Under the pieces are notes generated by a model. The model was not told the origin of the DNA. It was given only the letters and a program-made list of their open reading frames with translations, and made no database searches. Positions 6,933-13,019 of a stretch of 19,452 bases of DNA are shown piece by piece. The position numbers were made by a program, and so were the translations under genes. This DNA comes from DATLZC01 sp037444005 (lineage in GTDB: Bacteria; Chloroflexota; Dehalococcoidia; DSTF01; JACRBR01): contig JBBING010000042.1 in NCBI GenBank assembly GCA_037444005.1, forward strand, positions 1-19,452. The letters run 5' to 3'. The first letter of the stretch is position 1. Each line of letters starts with the position of its first letter.

Positions 6933-8099
6933 GTGCGCATCCGGCGCCTGTCCCTTACGAACTTCCGGAACTACCGGCGTCAGGACCTGGACCTCCCCGG
7001 CGGGCACGTGCTGGTGCTCGGGTCGAACGCCCAGGGCAAGAGCAACCTCCTGGAGGCGCTCTTCCTCCTCGCGACGACGAAGTCGCCTCGCGCGTTGACC
7101 GACGCCGAGCTCATCAACGACGAAGCGCGCGAGACGCCCCAGCCCGTGGCCAGACTGGTCGGCGTCGCCGAGCGCCGCGCGGGCGACGTCACCGTCGAGA
7201 TCGCCATCCTCGGGCGTCAGGGCGCTCACGGCATGCTCGCGTCGAAGCGCCTCAAGGTCAACGGGCTCGCCCGCCGCCAGCAGGACGTCGTCGGCCAGAT
7301 CAACGCGGTGCTGTTCACCACCGACGACCTGGCGCTGGTCACCGGCTCGCCCTCCGAGCGGCGGCGCTTCCTCGACACCATGCTCTCCCAGACCGACCGG
7401 GCCTACGCCGCCGCCCTCTCCCGGTACACGAAGGTCCTGACGCAACGGAACGCCCTCCTTCGCCGCATCCAGGAGGGGCTGTCGCAACCCGATGAGCTGT
7501 TCTTCTGGGATGAGGAGCTGGCCCGCGACGGCGCGCTGATCGCCGGGGCCCGGGCCAGGGCCATGGAGAGCGTGGCGCGCCACGCGGCGGAAGCGCAGGA
7601 GCGCCTCGGGGCCGGCGAACGGCTGGCGCTTCGGTACGAGCCGAAGTTCGCGCCCGGATGGGACGCCGACCGGCTCGCCGGCGCCTCGCTGGAAGAGGCG
7701 CGGGCCGCGTTGCGCGAGGCGTGCGAGGCCGCCCGCGCCCGCGACATCGCCGCCGGCGTCACACTCACGGGTCCCCACAGGGACGACATCGCCATCGAGC
7801 TGATGGGGCGGCCGGCCGCGAGCTACGCGTCCCGCGGTCAGCAGCGCACCATCGCCCTGGCGCTCCGCCTCGCCGAAGCCGCGCGCCTGCGCGACGAGAC
7901 GGGCGAGGAGCCGGTCCTGCTCCTCGACGACATCCTTTCGGAGCTCGACGAAGAACGGCGCGCGACCGTTCTCGAGAGCGTCCACGCCGACCAGTGCGTC
8001 ATCACGTCCGCCGACGCCGACCGCTTCGACGCGAGCTTCCTCGCGAGCGCGACGGTCTTCGTCGTGCGCGCAGGGGAGATCTCGCGCCGGGGCGACTGA
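6933..8099 (+). CDS. recF: DNA replication and repair protein RecF
   Basis: The 388-residue protein has all RecF marks of an SMC-like ABC ATPase: the start 'RIRRLSLTNFRNYRRQDLDL', Walker A GSNAQGKS (30-37), the RecF signature 'LTGPHRDDI' (about 270-278), the ABC signature SRGQQ (300-304) and Walker B LLLDD with D-loop ILSELDE (329-340). RecF binds gapped DNA with RecO and RecR and helps load RecA. The length matches the family (about 360-390). The start is GTG with CTGGAG 3-8 nt upstream. It follows the coiled-coil gene by nine bases, so it lies in an operon away from dnaA, dnaN and gyrB, its usual neighbours in many bacteria; none of these is in the window. Confidence 0.97.
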   Translation: MRIRRLSLTNFRNYRRQDLDLPGGHVLVLGSNAQGKSNLLEALFLLATTKSPRALTDAELINDEARETPQPVARLVGVAERRAGDVTVEIAILGRQGAHGMLASKRLKVNGLARRQQDVVGQINAVLFTTDDLALVTGSPSERRRFLDTMLSQTDRAYAAALSRYTKVLTQRNALLRRIQEGLSQPDELFFWDEELARDGALIAGARARAMESVARHAAEAQERLGAGERLALRYEPKFAPGWDADRLAGASLEEARAALREACEAARARDIAAGVTLTGPHRDDIAIELMGRPAASYASRGQQRTIALALRLAEAARLRDETGEEPVLLLDDILSELDEERRATVLESVHADQCVITSADADRFDASFLASATVFVVRAGEISRRGD

Positions 8100-8216
8100 G
8101 CCCGACAGCCGGCCCACGGGCGTTCCACGGACATGAGAAGATGGATCCGGGCCCCTGCCGCGCACGCGCGCGGCCAGCCAGCGTCCGTTCAGCGCCACCG
8201 AGGGAAGGAGCGCATC

Positions 8217-8462
8217 ATGGACGGATGGCAGTACAAGGTCGTGTACGTGGACTTTCGGGGCAGGATTTCGTGCGAGGGCGTGGAGTACATCCGGCAGGCT
8301 GGCGAGCACCGGACCGGGTTCGTTCGCGGCTACCTCGACAAGCTGGGCGAGGACGGCTGGGAACTGACCGGCGTACTCCCGCTTCTCCGGCCGGAGAGCA
8401 GCTACTTCGTGCTGAAGCGGCCAGCGGGCAAGGCCGCAGCCGCGTCGTCGAACGAAGGTTAG
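8217..8462 (+). CDS. DUF4177-like small protein
   Basis: This 81-residue protein contains the pattern of the DUF4177 family: 'WQYKVVYVDF' at the start (4-13), 'LDKLGEDGWELTGVLPL' in the middle (about 43-59) and a final strand 'SYFVLKR' (64-70), followed by a flexible Ala/Ser-rich tail. Such proteins are small alpha/beta folds of unknown function. GGGAAGGAG lies six bases before ATG 8217, which decides the start over an upstream in-frame ATG at 8133. It lies 117 bases after recF and may share its transcript. Confidence 0.82.
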   Translation: MDGWQYKVVYVDFRGRISCEGVEYIRQAGEHRTGFVRGYLDKLGEDGWELTGVLPLLRPESSYFVLKRPAGKAAAASSNEG

Positions 8463-8470
8463 CGTCGAGC

Positions 8471-8530
8471 GTCAGGCGCTGAGGACGCCCGGCTGACCGC
8501 TCGCAGAACGGCGGGGGCCCGCTTCTTCTT
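8471..8530 (+). terminator. Possible terminator after the DUF4177-like gene
   Basis: Two hairpin-forming segments lie in tandem: GTCA-GGCG ... CGCC-(CGGC)-TGAC (8471-8497) and GCGG-GGGC-CCGC (8511-8522), the second directly followed by the T-rich TTCTTCTT. The T-run is imperfect, so rho-independent termination is likely but not certain. Confidence 0.35.
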
Positions 8531-8585
8531 CCGCGCGCTACGACCGTTCGCGGTTCGACAGGCCCTAACCCATAGGCGATGGCTG

Positions 8586-8594
8586 TGCTACGAT
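8586..8594 (+). promoter_or_regulatory. Candidate extended -10 promoter (TGc-TACGAT) for the sucC-tfoX-sucD operon
   Basis: TGC followed by TACGAT forms an extended -10 element. A transcript beginning near 8601 would have a leader of about 55 nt before the sucC ATG. The -35 region shows no clear TTGACA at the right distance, which is common for extended -10 promoters. Confidence 0.4.
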
Positions 8595-8656
8595 GCGCTC
8601 CGGCCGCGTGCCCGCGGCCGTGTTGCGACCGCCTTCCACGCCGAGGAATCCGCACG

Positions 8657-9817
8657 ATGAAGATTCACGAGTACCAGGCCAAGCAGATCCTCGCCCGCCA
8701 CGGCGTGCCCGTCCCCCGGGGACGGGTGGCCACGACCCCGCAGGAAGCGCGGGCCATCGCCGAAGAGCTGGGCGGCCGGGTCGTGGTGAAGGCGCAGATT
8801 CACGCGGGCGGCCGAGGCAAAGGCGGGGGCGTCAAACTCGCGAATTCGCCGGACGAGGCCGAACGCGTCGCGTCGCAGATCATCGGCATGCAGCTCGTCA
8901 CCCACCAGACAGGCCCCGAAGGCCGCCGCGTCAAGAGCGTCCTGGTGGAGGAGCAGATGCAGGTCGAGCGGGAGCTCTACCTCGCGGCCCTCATCGACAA
9001 CGCCTCCGGGCGTCCGCTCCTCATGGCGAGCGCGGCGGGCGGCATGGAGATCGAAGAGGTCGCCGCCCGCGATCCAGAGGCCATCGTCCGCACCACCGTC
9101 GATCCCGTCACAGGGTTCCAGCCGTTCCAGGGCCGCGAGATCGCGTTCGCCCTCGGCCTGACGGGCGATCTGTTGCGCCCGGCCGTGAGCCTGATGTCGT
9201 CGTTGTATCAGGCGTTCGTCGCGACCGACGCCTCCCTCGCTGAGATCAACCCGCTCGTGGTCACTGCGGACGGACGGCTACTGGCGCTGGACGCGAAGAT
9301 GAACTTCGACGACAACGCCCTCTTCCGCCAGCCCGAGGTCGCCGCCATGCGCGACCCCAATGAAGAGGACCCCCTCGAGGTCGAGGCGCAGGAGAAGGGC
9401 ATCCAGAACTACATCAAGCTGGACGGCAACATCGGCTGCCTCGTAAACGGCGCCGGCCTCGCGATGGCGACCATGGACGCCATCAAGCTGGCGGGCGGGT
9501 CGCCGGCCAACTTCCTCGACATCGGCACCGTGAACGACGTGTCCCGCGTGGTCAACGCGCTCGAGATCATCTCGTCGGACCCGTCCGTCAAAGCGATTCT
9601 GGTGAACATCTTCGGCGGCATGGCCCGGGTCGACATCATCGCCCAGGGCTTGGTGGAGGCGAAGCAGCGGATTCGCGCCGAGCTGCCCATCGTGGTGCGC
9701 CTGGTCGGCACCAACATGGAGGAGGGCGAACGCATCCTCGCGGAGTCGGGCATGCAGTTCATCCGCGCCCGCGAGTTCGGCGAGGCGGCGGAGAAAGCGG
9801 TGGCCGCCGTCCGCTGA
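8657..9817 (+). CDS. sucC: Succinyl-CoA synthetase (ADP-forming) beta subunit
   Basis: The 386-residue protein starts 'MKIHEYQAKQILARHGVPVP', the classic SucC N-terminus, and has the length of the E. coli protein (388). Residues 1-240 form the ATP-grasp domain, with 'VVKAQIHAGGRGKGGGVKLA' for nucleotide binding and 'AEINPLVVT' for magnesium; residues 245-386 form the CoA-ligase domain with 'LDGNIGCLVNGAGLAMATMD' and 'VNIFGGMARVDIIAQGL'. With SucD it converts succinyl-CoA, ADP and phosphate to succinate, CoA and ATP (or GTP) in the TCA cycle. GAGGAAT precedes ATG 8657; the upstream in-frame ATG at 8579 would add 26 residues not found in the family. It heads an operon with a TfoX-like gene and sucD. 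Confidence 0.97.
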   Translation: MKIHEYQAKQILARHGVPVPRGRVATTPQEARAIAEELGGRVVVKAQIHAGGRGKGGGVKLANSPDEAERVASQIIGMQLVTHQTGPEGRRVKSVLVEEQMQVERELYLAALIDNASGRPLLMASAAGGMEIEEVAARDPEAIVRTTVDPVTGFQPFQGREIAFALGLTGDLLRPAVSLMSSLYQAFVATDASLAEINPLVVTADGRLLALDAKMNFDDNALFRQPEVAAMRDPNEEDPLEVEAQEKGIQNYIKLDGNIGCLVNGAGLAMATMDAIKLAGGSPANFLDIGTVNDVSRVVNALEIISSDPSVKAILVNIFGGMARVDIIAQGLVEAKQRIRAELPIVVRLVGTNMEEGERILAESGMQFIRAREFGEAAEKAVAAVR

Positions 9818-9830
9818 GGGGAGGTCTGCC

Positions 9831-10181
9831 GTGGCTGTGCCACGCGAGTTCAGGGAGCAGGTCGAGGCGGCCATTATGTCGCAGGGCAACGCCTCGATCC
9901 GCCAGATGTTCGGCACGACCGTGTATCTCGTCGGCGGCAGGATGGTCGCGTTCTGGGTCGCCGACGGCATCGTGACCCGGACCACCGACGAGTCGCGGCG
10001 GGAACTCCTCGAAGCGCAACGGGCGGCGCCCTTTCAGGGCCCTCAGGGCGGCGGCTTCGGCGACTGGATCCGCTTGCCGCTGAGCAACGAGGACGAGCTG
10101 AACATCGCGCTGCAAGTGGTCTCGGAGGCGGCGAAGCACGTGGGCGCCGGACCCCGCCGCCGCAAGAGCAGGCGAACCTGA
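9831..10181 (+). CDS. TfoX N-terminal-domain-like protein between sucC and sucD
   Basis: This 116-residue protein resembles the TfoX/Sxy N-terminal domain family (PF04993): 'IRQMFGTTVYLVGGRMVAFWVADGIV' (23-48) followed by 'APFQGP' and 'WIRLPLSNEDELNIALQVVSEAAKHV', then a basic tail (RRRKSRR). In gamma-proteobacteria TfoX regulates competence, but most single-domain relatives in other phyla are uncharacterised. The start is GTG with GGGGAGGT before it; a downstream ATG at codon 16 is less likely because it would break the domain. It begins 13 bases after sucC and ends 21 bases before sucD, so it is co-transcribed with them. A link to succinyl-CoA synthetase is inferred only from this position. 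Confidence 0.8.
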   Translation: MAVPREFREQVEAAIMSQGNASIRQMFGTTVYLVGGRMVAFWVADGIVTRTTDESRRELLEAQRAAPFQGPQGGGFGDWIRLPLSNEDELNIALQVVSEAAKHVGAGPRRRKSRRT

Positions 10182-10202
10182 CGATCTCGAGGGAGAGGCG
10201 AC

Positions 10203-11087
10203 GTGAGCATTCTGGTCGACAAGCGGACGCGAGTCCTGGTGCAGGGGATCACGGGGAAGGAAGGCGGGTTCCAGACCCGCCGCTGCATCGAATACGGCAC
10301 GAACGTCGTGGCCGGCGTCACGCCGGGACGCGGGGGCGAGACCGCTGAAGGCGTGCCGGTGTTCAACACCGTGCGCGAGGCCGTGCGGGCCACGCAGCCC
10401 GACTGCGCCCTCATCTTCGTGCCGGCGCCGTTCGCCGCCGACGCCATCCTCGAGGCCGCGGCCAACGACATCCCCCTCATCGTCTGCATCACGGAGGGCA
10501 TCCCCGTGCTCGACATGGTGCGGGTGAAGCGGGCCCTGCAGGGAAGCGGCGTCCGGCTCATCGGCCCGAACTGCCCCGGCGTCATCACCGCGGGCGAATG
10601 CCGCGTGGGCATCATGCCGGGCAACGTCTTCGCGCCGGGGCGCGTGGGCGTCGTCTCCCGAAGCGGGACGCTGGTCTACGAGGCTGTCGACCAGCTCACG
10701 CGCAGGGGCATCGGCCAGTCAACCTGCGTCGGCGTGGGCGGCGACCCCATCATCGGCACTACGCAGCGCGAAGCCCTCGAGCTGTTCAACGCCGACCCCG
10801 GCACCGACGCGGTGGTGCTCATCGGCGAGATCGGCGGGCAGGCGGAGCAGGAGGCCGCGGAGTACATCAAGTCGCACATGACGAAGCCCGTCATCGCGTT
10901 CATCGCGGGGTCGACGGCCCCGCCCGGGCGACGGATGGGCCACGCGGGCGCGATCATCGCCGGGAACACGGGGACCGCGGCCGCGAAGAAGCAGGCCCTG
11001 GCGGACGCCGGCGCCGTCATCTCCGAATCGCCCGCGACCATCGGCGAGGTCACCGAGCGCGTCCTACGCGAGCGCGGCCTGCTGTAG
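10203..11087 (+). CDS. sucD: Succinyl-CoA synthetase alpha subunit
   Basis: The 294-residue protein begins 'MSILVDKRTRVLVQGITGKEG', as SucD does, and has the CoA-binding Rossmann domain (residues 1-125) with 'GTNVVAGVTPGRGG' and the conserved 'GPNCPGVI' (121-128). The second half carries the active-site phosphohistidine His247 in 'RRMGHAGAII', and 'GEIGGQAE' (208-215), which supplies a glutamate near it. Length equals the family norm (about 290). GTG 10203 is preceded by GGGAGAGG. It closes the operon; a hairpin follows five bases after the stop. Confidence 0.97.
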   Translation: MSILVDKRTRVLVQGITGKEGGFQTRRCIEYGTNVVAGVTPGRGGETAEGVPVFNTVREAVRATQPDCALIFVPAPFAADAILEAAANDIPLIVCITEGIPVLDMVRVKRALQGSGVRLIGPNCPGVITAGECRVGIMPGNVFAPGRVGVVSRSGTLVYEAVDQLTRRGIGQSTCVGVGGDPIIGTTQREALELFNADPGTDAVVLIGEIGGQAEQEAAEYIKSHMTKPVIAFIAGSTAPPGRRMGHAGAIIAGNTGTAAAKKQALADAGAVISESPATIGEVTERVLRERGLL

Positions 11088-11092
11088 GCGCC

Positions 11093-11122
11093 GCGAACCT
11101 TCCCCCTAACGTGAAGGTTCGC
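11093..11122 (+). terminator. 9-bp perfect inverted repeat after sucD (terminator or operator)
   Basis: GCGAACCTT (11093-11101) and AAGGTTCGC (11114-11122) are perfectly complementary with a 12-nt loop. It begins five bases after the sucD stop, so it could end the sucCD transcript, but there is no T-run. It also touches the -10 box of the next gene at 11123, so it could equally be an operator covering that promoter. Confidence 0.5.
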
Positions 11123-11128
11123 TAGCAT
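11121..11128 (+). promoter_or_regulatory. Candidate -10 (GC-TAGCAT) giving a leaderless mRNA for the DUF35 gene
   Basis: TAGCAT ends nine bases before ATG 11138, so transcription would start within about three bases of the ATG. No Shine-Dalgarno sequence lies between. The same octamer GCTAGCAT stands eight bases before the ATG of the minus-strand gene starting at 13877. Confidence 0.45.
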
Positions 11129-11137
11129 ACCGCCGCC

Positions 11138-11587
11138 ATGCCCAAGCGACCCATTCCCCAACCCACGCCCGAGACGAAACCGTACTGGGACGCCTGCCGG
11201 GAGCACCGGCTCATGCTCCAGCGCTGCCTGGACTGCCCGGGCCAGCCGGCCTACTTCTATCCGCGACCGTTCTGCCCGACCTGCCTCTCGTCCAACGTCG
11301 AGTGGTTCGAGGCTTCAGGGCGCGGCAAGCTCCACACCTACGTCATCGCTCACCGGCCGGCCGCCGGCTTCGAGGACGCCGTCCCGTACGTCATCGCCAT
11401 CGTCGAGCTCGAAGAGGGCCCGCGCATGATGTCGAACATCGTCGGCGTCGAGCCCACGCCCGAGAACCTGCCCGTCGACATGCCGCTCCAGGTCACGTGG
11501 GAGGACCTGGAGTACGAACGGCGCGACGGCGCGAAGGAGCGGGTTGGCCTGCCGCTGTTCCGTCCGGCCACAGGAGGGACGTCATGA
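11138..11587 (+). CDS. DUF35 zinc-ribbon/OB-fold protein, partner of the thiolase-like gene
   Basis: The 149-residue protein has the DUF35 architecture: an N-terminal helix ending 'PYWDACREHRLMLQRC', a rubredoxin-like zinc ribbon with Cys30, Cys33, Cys46 and Cys49, and an OB-fold with 'GKLHTYVIAHRP' and 'PYVIAIVELEEGPRMMSNIVG'. DUF35 proteins bind CoA thioesters and work with thiolase-like enzymes, for example in the Ltp2-ChsH2 steroid side-chain aldolase and the archaeal thiolase/HMG-CoA synthase complex. Its stop overlaps the thiolase start (ATGA, 11584-11587), so the two are translationally coupled and probably form a complex. There is no ribosome binding site, which suits a leaderless transcript. 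Confidence 0.9.
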   Translation: MPKRPIPQPTPETKPYWDACREHRLMLQRCLDCPGQPAYFYPRPFCPTCLSSNVEWFEASGRGKLHTYVIAHRPAAGFEDAVPYVIAIVELEEGPRMMSNIVGVEPTPENLPVDMPLQVTWEDLEYERRDGAKERVGLPLFRPATGGTS

Positions 11588-12735
11588 GCCGCGACCTGCG
11601 CATGGCCGCCGCAATCGTTGGCGCCGCCGAGACCGAGCAGATCGGCGTCATTCCCGACAAGTCGGCGCTCCAACTGCACGCGGAGGCCGCCATTCTCGCG
11701 CTGCGGGACGCCGGCATCGACAAGTCCGAGGTCGACGGCCTGCTGTCGACGGCCTCGCCGGCGCAGCTCGCGGAGTATCTCCAGATCACGCCGACGTTCG
11801 TCGACGGGACCTCCGTGGGCGGCTGCTCCTACATGATCCACGTCGCGCATGCGGCGATGGCGCTGGCGACGGGACGGTGCAAGGTCGCCCTCATCACCCA
11901 CGGACAGAGCGGCCGCTCGCGGGTGGGCGAGACCGGACGCTGGGGCGGCGGCGCCACCCCGGCCGGACAGTTCGAGGAGCCGTACGGCGTGTGGGGGCCG
12001 CCCTCGCGCTTCACCATTCCCATCGTGCGGTACATGCACGAGTACGGCCTCACCGAAGAGCAACTGGCCTCGGTCGCCGTGGCGCAGCGGAAGTGGGCCG
12101 CCCTCAATCCGCGCGCGATGATGCGCGACCCCATCACCGTCGAGGACGTGCTCGCCTCGCGGCTCATCTGCTGGCCGGTGCATCTCCTGGAATGCTGTCT
12201 CGTCACTGACGGCGGCGGCGCCGTCGTCATGGTGTCGGCCGACCGGGCGAAGGACTTCCCCAAGAAGCCGGTTTACGTGATGGGCTTCGGCGAGTCCGTC
12301 GAGATGGCCATGATCTCGCAGATGCACGACTTCACCACGTCGCGGGCGTTCGTGGTGAGCAGCCGGCAGGCCTTCGAGATGGCGGGCATCACCCACAAGG
12401 ACGTCGACCACGTGATGATCTACGACGCCTTCGCTCACCTGCCCATCTTCGGAATGGAGGACATGGGCTTCCTGAAGAAGGGCGAGGCCGGACCGTGGTT
12501 CGCGGAGATGCGGTCGGCCCCGGGCGGCGAGCTGCCCGTGAACACGAACGGCGGCGGTCTCTCGTACACGCACACCGGAATGTACGGGATGTTCGCGATC
12601 CTCGAGAGCGTGCGTCAGCTTCGGGGGGAAGCGGCCGCACAGGTCGAGGGCGTGCGCATCAGCGTCGCGCATGGCGTCGGCGGCATGTTCCACGCCGCCG
12701 GCACCCTGGTCCTCACGAACGATCCGGACGCGTAG
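11584..12735 (+). CDS. Thiolase-like enzyme (SCP-x/Ltp2 type)
   Basis: This 383-residue protein has the double thiolase fold. Motifs: 'LHAEAAILALRDAGIDKSEVDGLL' (31-54), 'VDGTSVGGCSYMIHVAHAAMA' (73-93) where Cys81 lies near the position of the acyl-binding Cys, 'CLVTDGGGAVVMVSADRA' (about 206-223), 'LSYTHTGMYGM' in place of the thiolase GHPxGxTG loop, and 'SVAHGVGGMFHAAGTLVL' where His replaces the second catalytic Cys. This pattern is usual for SCP-x/lipid-transfer-type thiolases and Ltp2-like retro-aldolases. With the DUF35 partner it probably makes or breaks a C-C bond on an acyl-CoA; the substrate is unknown. GGAGGGAC lies 4-11 nt before ATG 11584. Confidence 0.88.
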   Translation: MSRDLRMAAAIVGAAETEQIGVIPDKSALQLHAEAAILALRDAGIDKSEVDGLLSTASPAQLAEYLQITPTFVDGTSVGGCSYMIHVAHAAMALATGRCKVALITHGQSGRSRVGETGRWGGGATPAGQFEEPYGVWGPPSRFTIPIVRYMHEYGLTEEQLASVAVAQRKWAALNPRAMMRDPITVEDVLASRLICWPVHLLECCLVTDGGGAVVMVSADRAKDFPKKPVYVMGFGESVEMAMISQMHDFTTSRAFVVSSRQAFEMAGITHKDVDHVMIYDAFAHLPIFGMEDMGFLKKGEAGPWFAEMRSAPGGELPVNTNGGGLSYTHTGMYGMFAILESVRQLRGEAAAQVEGVRISVAHGVGGMFHAAGTLVLTNDPDA

Positions 12736-12746
12736 CTGACGGCCTT

Positions 12747-12784
12747 AGCTTTCAACTTTCAGCTGTCAGCTGTCAGCTGTCAGC
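12747..12784 (-). repeat. Left heptad array (five AGCTGTC-type units)
   Basis: In 7-base register the units are AGCTTTC, AACTTTC, AGCTGTC, AGCTGTC, AGCTGTC, then a partial AGC. The outer two units are degenerate and the inner three identical. A lone CTGACGG also lies at 12736-12742, directly after the thiolase stop codon. Confidence 0.9.
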
Positions 12785-12802
12785 CCTCACCTCTCGGTGA
12801 GG
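12785..12802. repeat. Hairpin inside the repeat module
   Basis: CCTCACC pairs perfectly with GGTGAGG around a TCTC loop. An outer pairing AGCCCTC (12782-12788) with GAGGGCT (12816-12822) is an alternative fold. Confidence 0.7.
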
Positions 12803-12837
12803 ATGGCGGACGGGCGAGGGCTCACAGGGGAACTTCC

Positions 12838-12857
12838 GGCCACGCTGAAGCGTGGCC
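12838..12857. repeat. Hairpin repeat copy 1 (GGCCACGCT-GA-AGCGTGGCC)
   Basis: Nine-base arms are perfectly complementary around GA, and TTC follows. An identical copy, also followed by TTC, lies 63 bases further on in the same orientation. Confidence 0.9.
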
Positions 12858-12900
12858 TTCACCTATGGGCAACGGTGGGCGGACCGCTGATGGGCTTCGC

Positions 12901-12920
12901 GGCCACGCTGAAGCGTGGCC
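12901..12920. repeat. Hairpin repeat copy 2 (GGCCACGCT-GA-AGCGTGGCC)
   Basis: The sequence is identical to copy 1 at 12838 including the following TTC, while the flanking bases upstream differ, so the copied unit seems to be about 23 bases. Confidence 0.9.
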
Positions 12921-12935
12921 TTCTTCCGGAGGTGA

Positions 12936-13019
12936 CTGACGGCTGACGGCTGACGGCTGACGGCTGATGGCTGACGGCTGATGGCTGACAGCTGACGGCT
13001 GACGGCTGACGGCTAACCG
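12936..13019 (+). repeat. Right heptad array (eleven CTGACGG-type units plus one degenerate)
   Basis: In strict 7-base register, eight units are CTGACGG, two CTGATGG (12964, 12978) and one CTGACAG (12985), ending with the degenerate CTAACCG. The array runs right up to the stop codon of the minus-strand MBL gene at 13020-13022. Copy number could vary by slippage. Confidence 0.92.

Larger units (their letters stand above)
12745..13016. repeat. Repeat module with opposed heptad arrays, bounded by TTAGC ... GCTAA
   Basis: The whole gap between the convergent thiolase and MBL genes is a structured module. It starts TTAGC (12745-12749), then an array of AGCTGTC heptads, a hairpin at 12785, two copies of one hairpin (12838, 12901) and an array of CTGACGG heptads, and ends GCTAA (13012-13016). 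The left array is the reverse complement of the CTGACAG variant found in the right array, so the ends form a long imperfect inverted repeat. It holds no open frame that looks like a gene. It looks like a non-autonomous repeat element or a dispersed intergenic repeat. Confidence 0.75.

Noticed and set aside
6213..8309. Very long minus-strand open frame (698 codons)
   Set aside because: It runs opposite the coiled-coil gene and recF, which have clear motifs; the sequence has no family features and is a GC-rich antisense frame.
9831..10181. Competence regulator TfoX/Sxy as a firm call
   Set aside because: Only the N-terminal-type domain is present, and such proteins outside gamma-proteobacteria have no shown competence role; kept as TfoX-N-like.
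11350..12693. Minus-strand open frame (447 codons)
   Set aside because: Antisense to the DUF35-thiolase pair; His/Arg/Gly-rich without recognisable domains.
12736..13019. CRISPR array
   Set aside because: The repeats are 7 bases long, contiguous and without spacers, and no cas gene is nearby.
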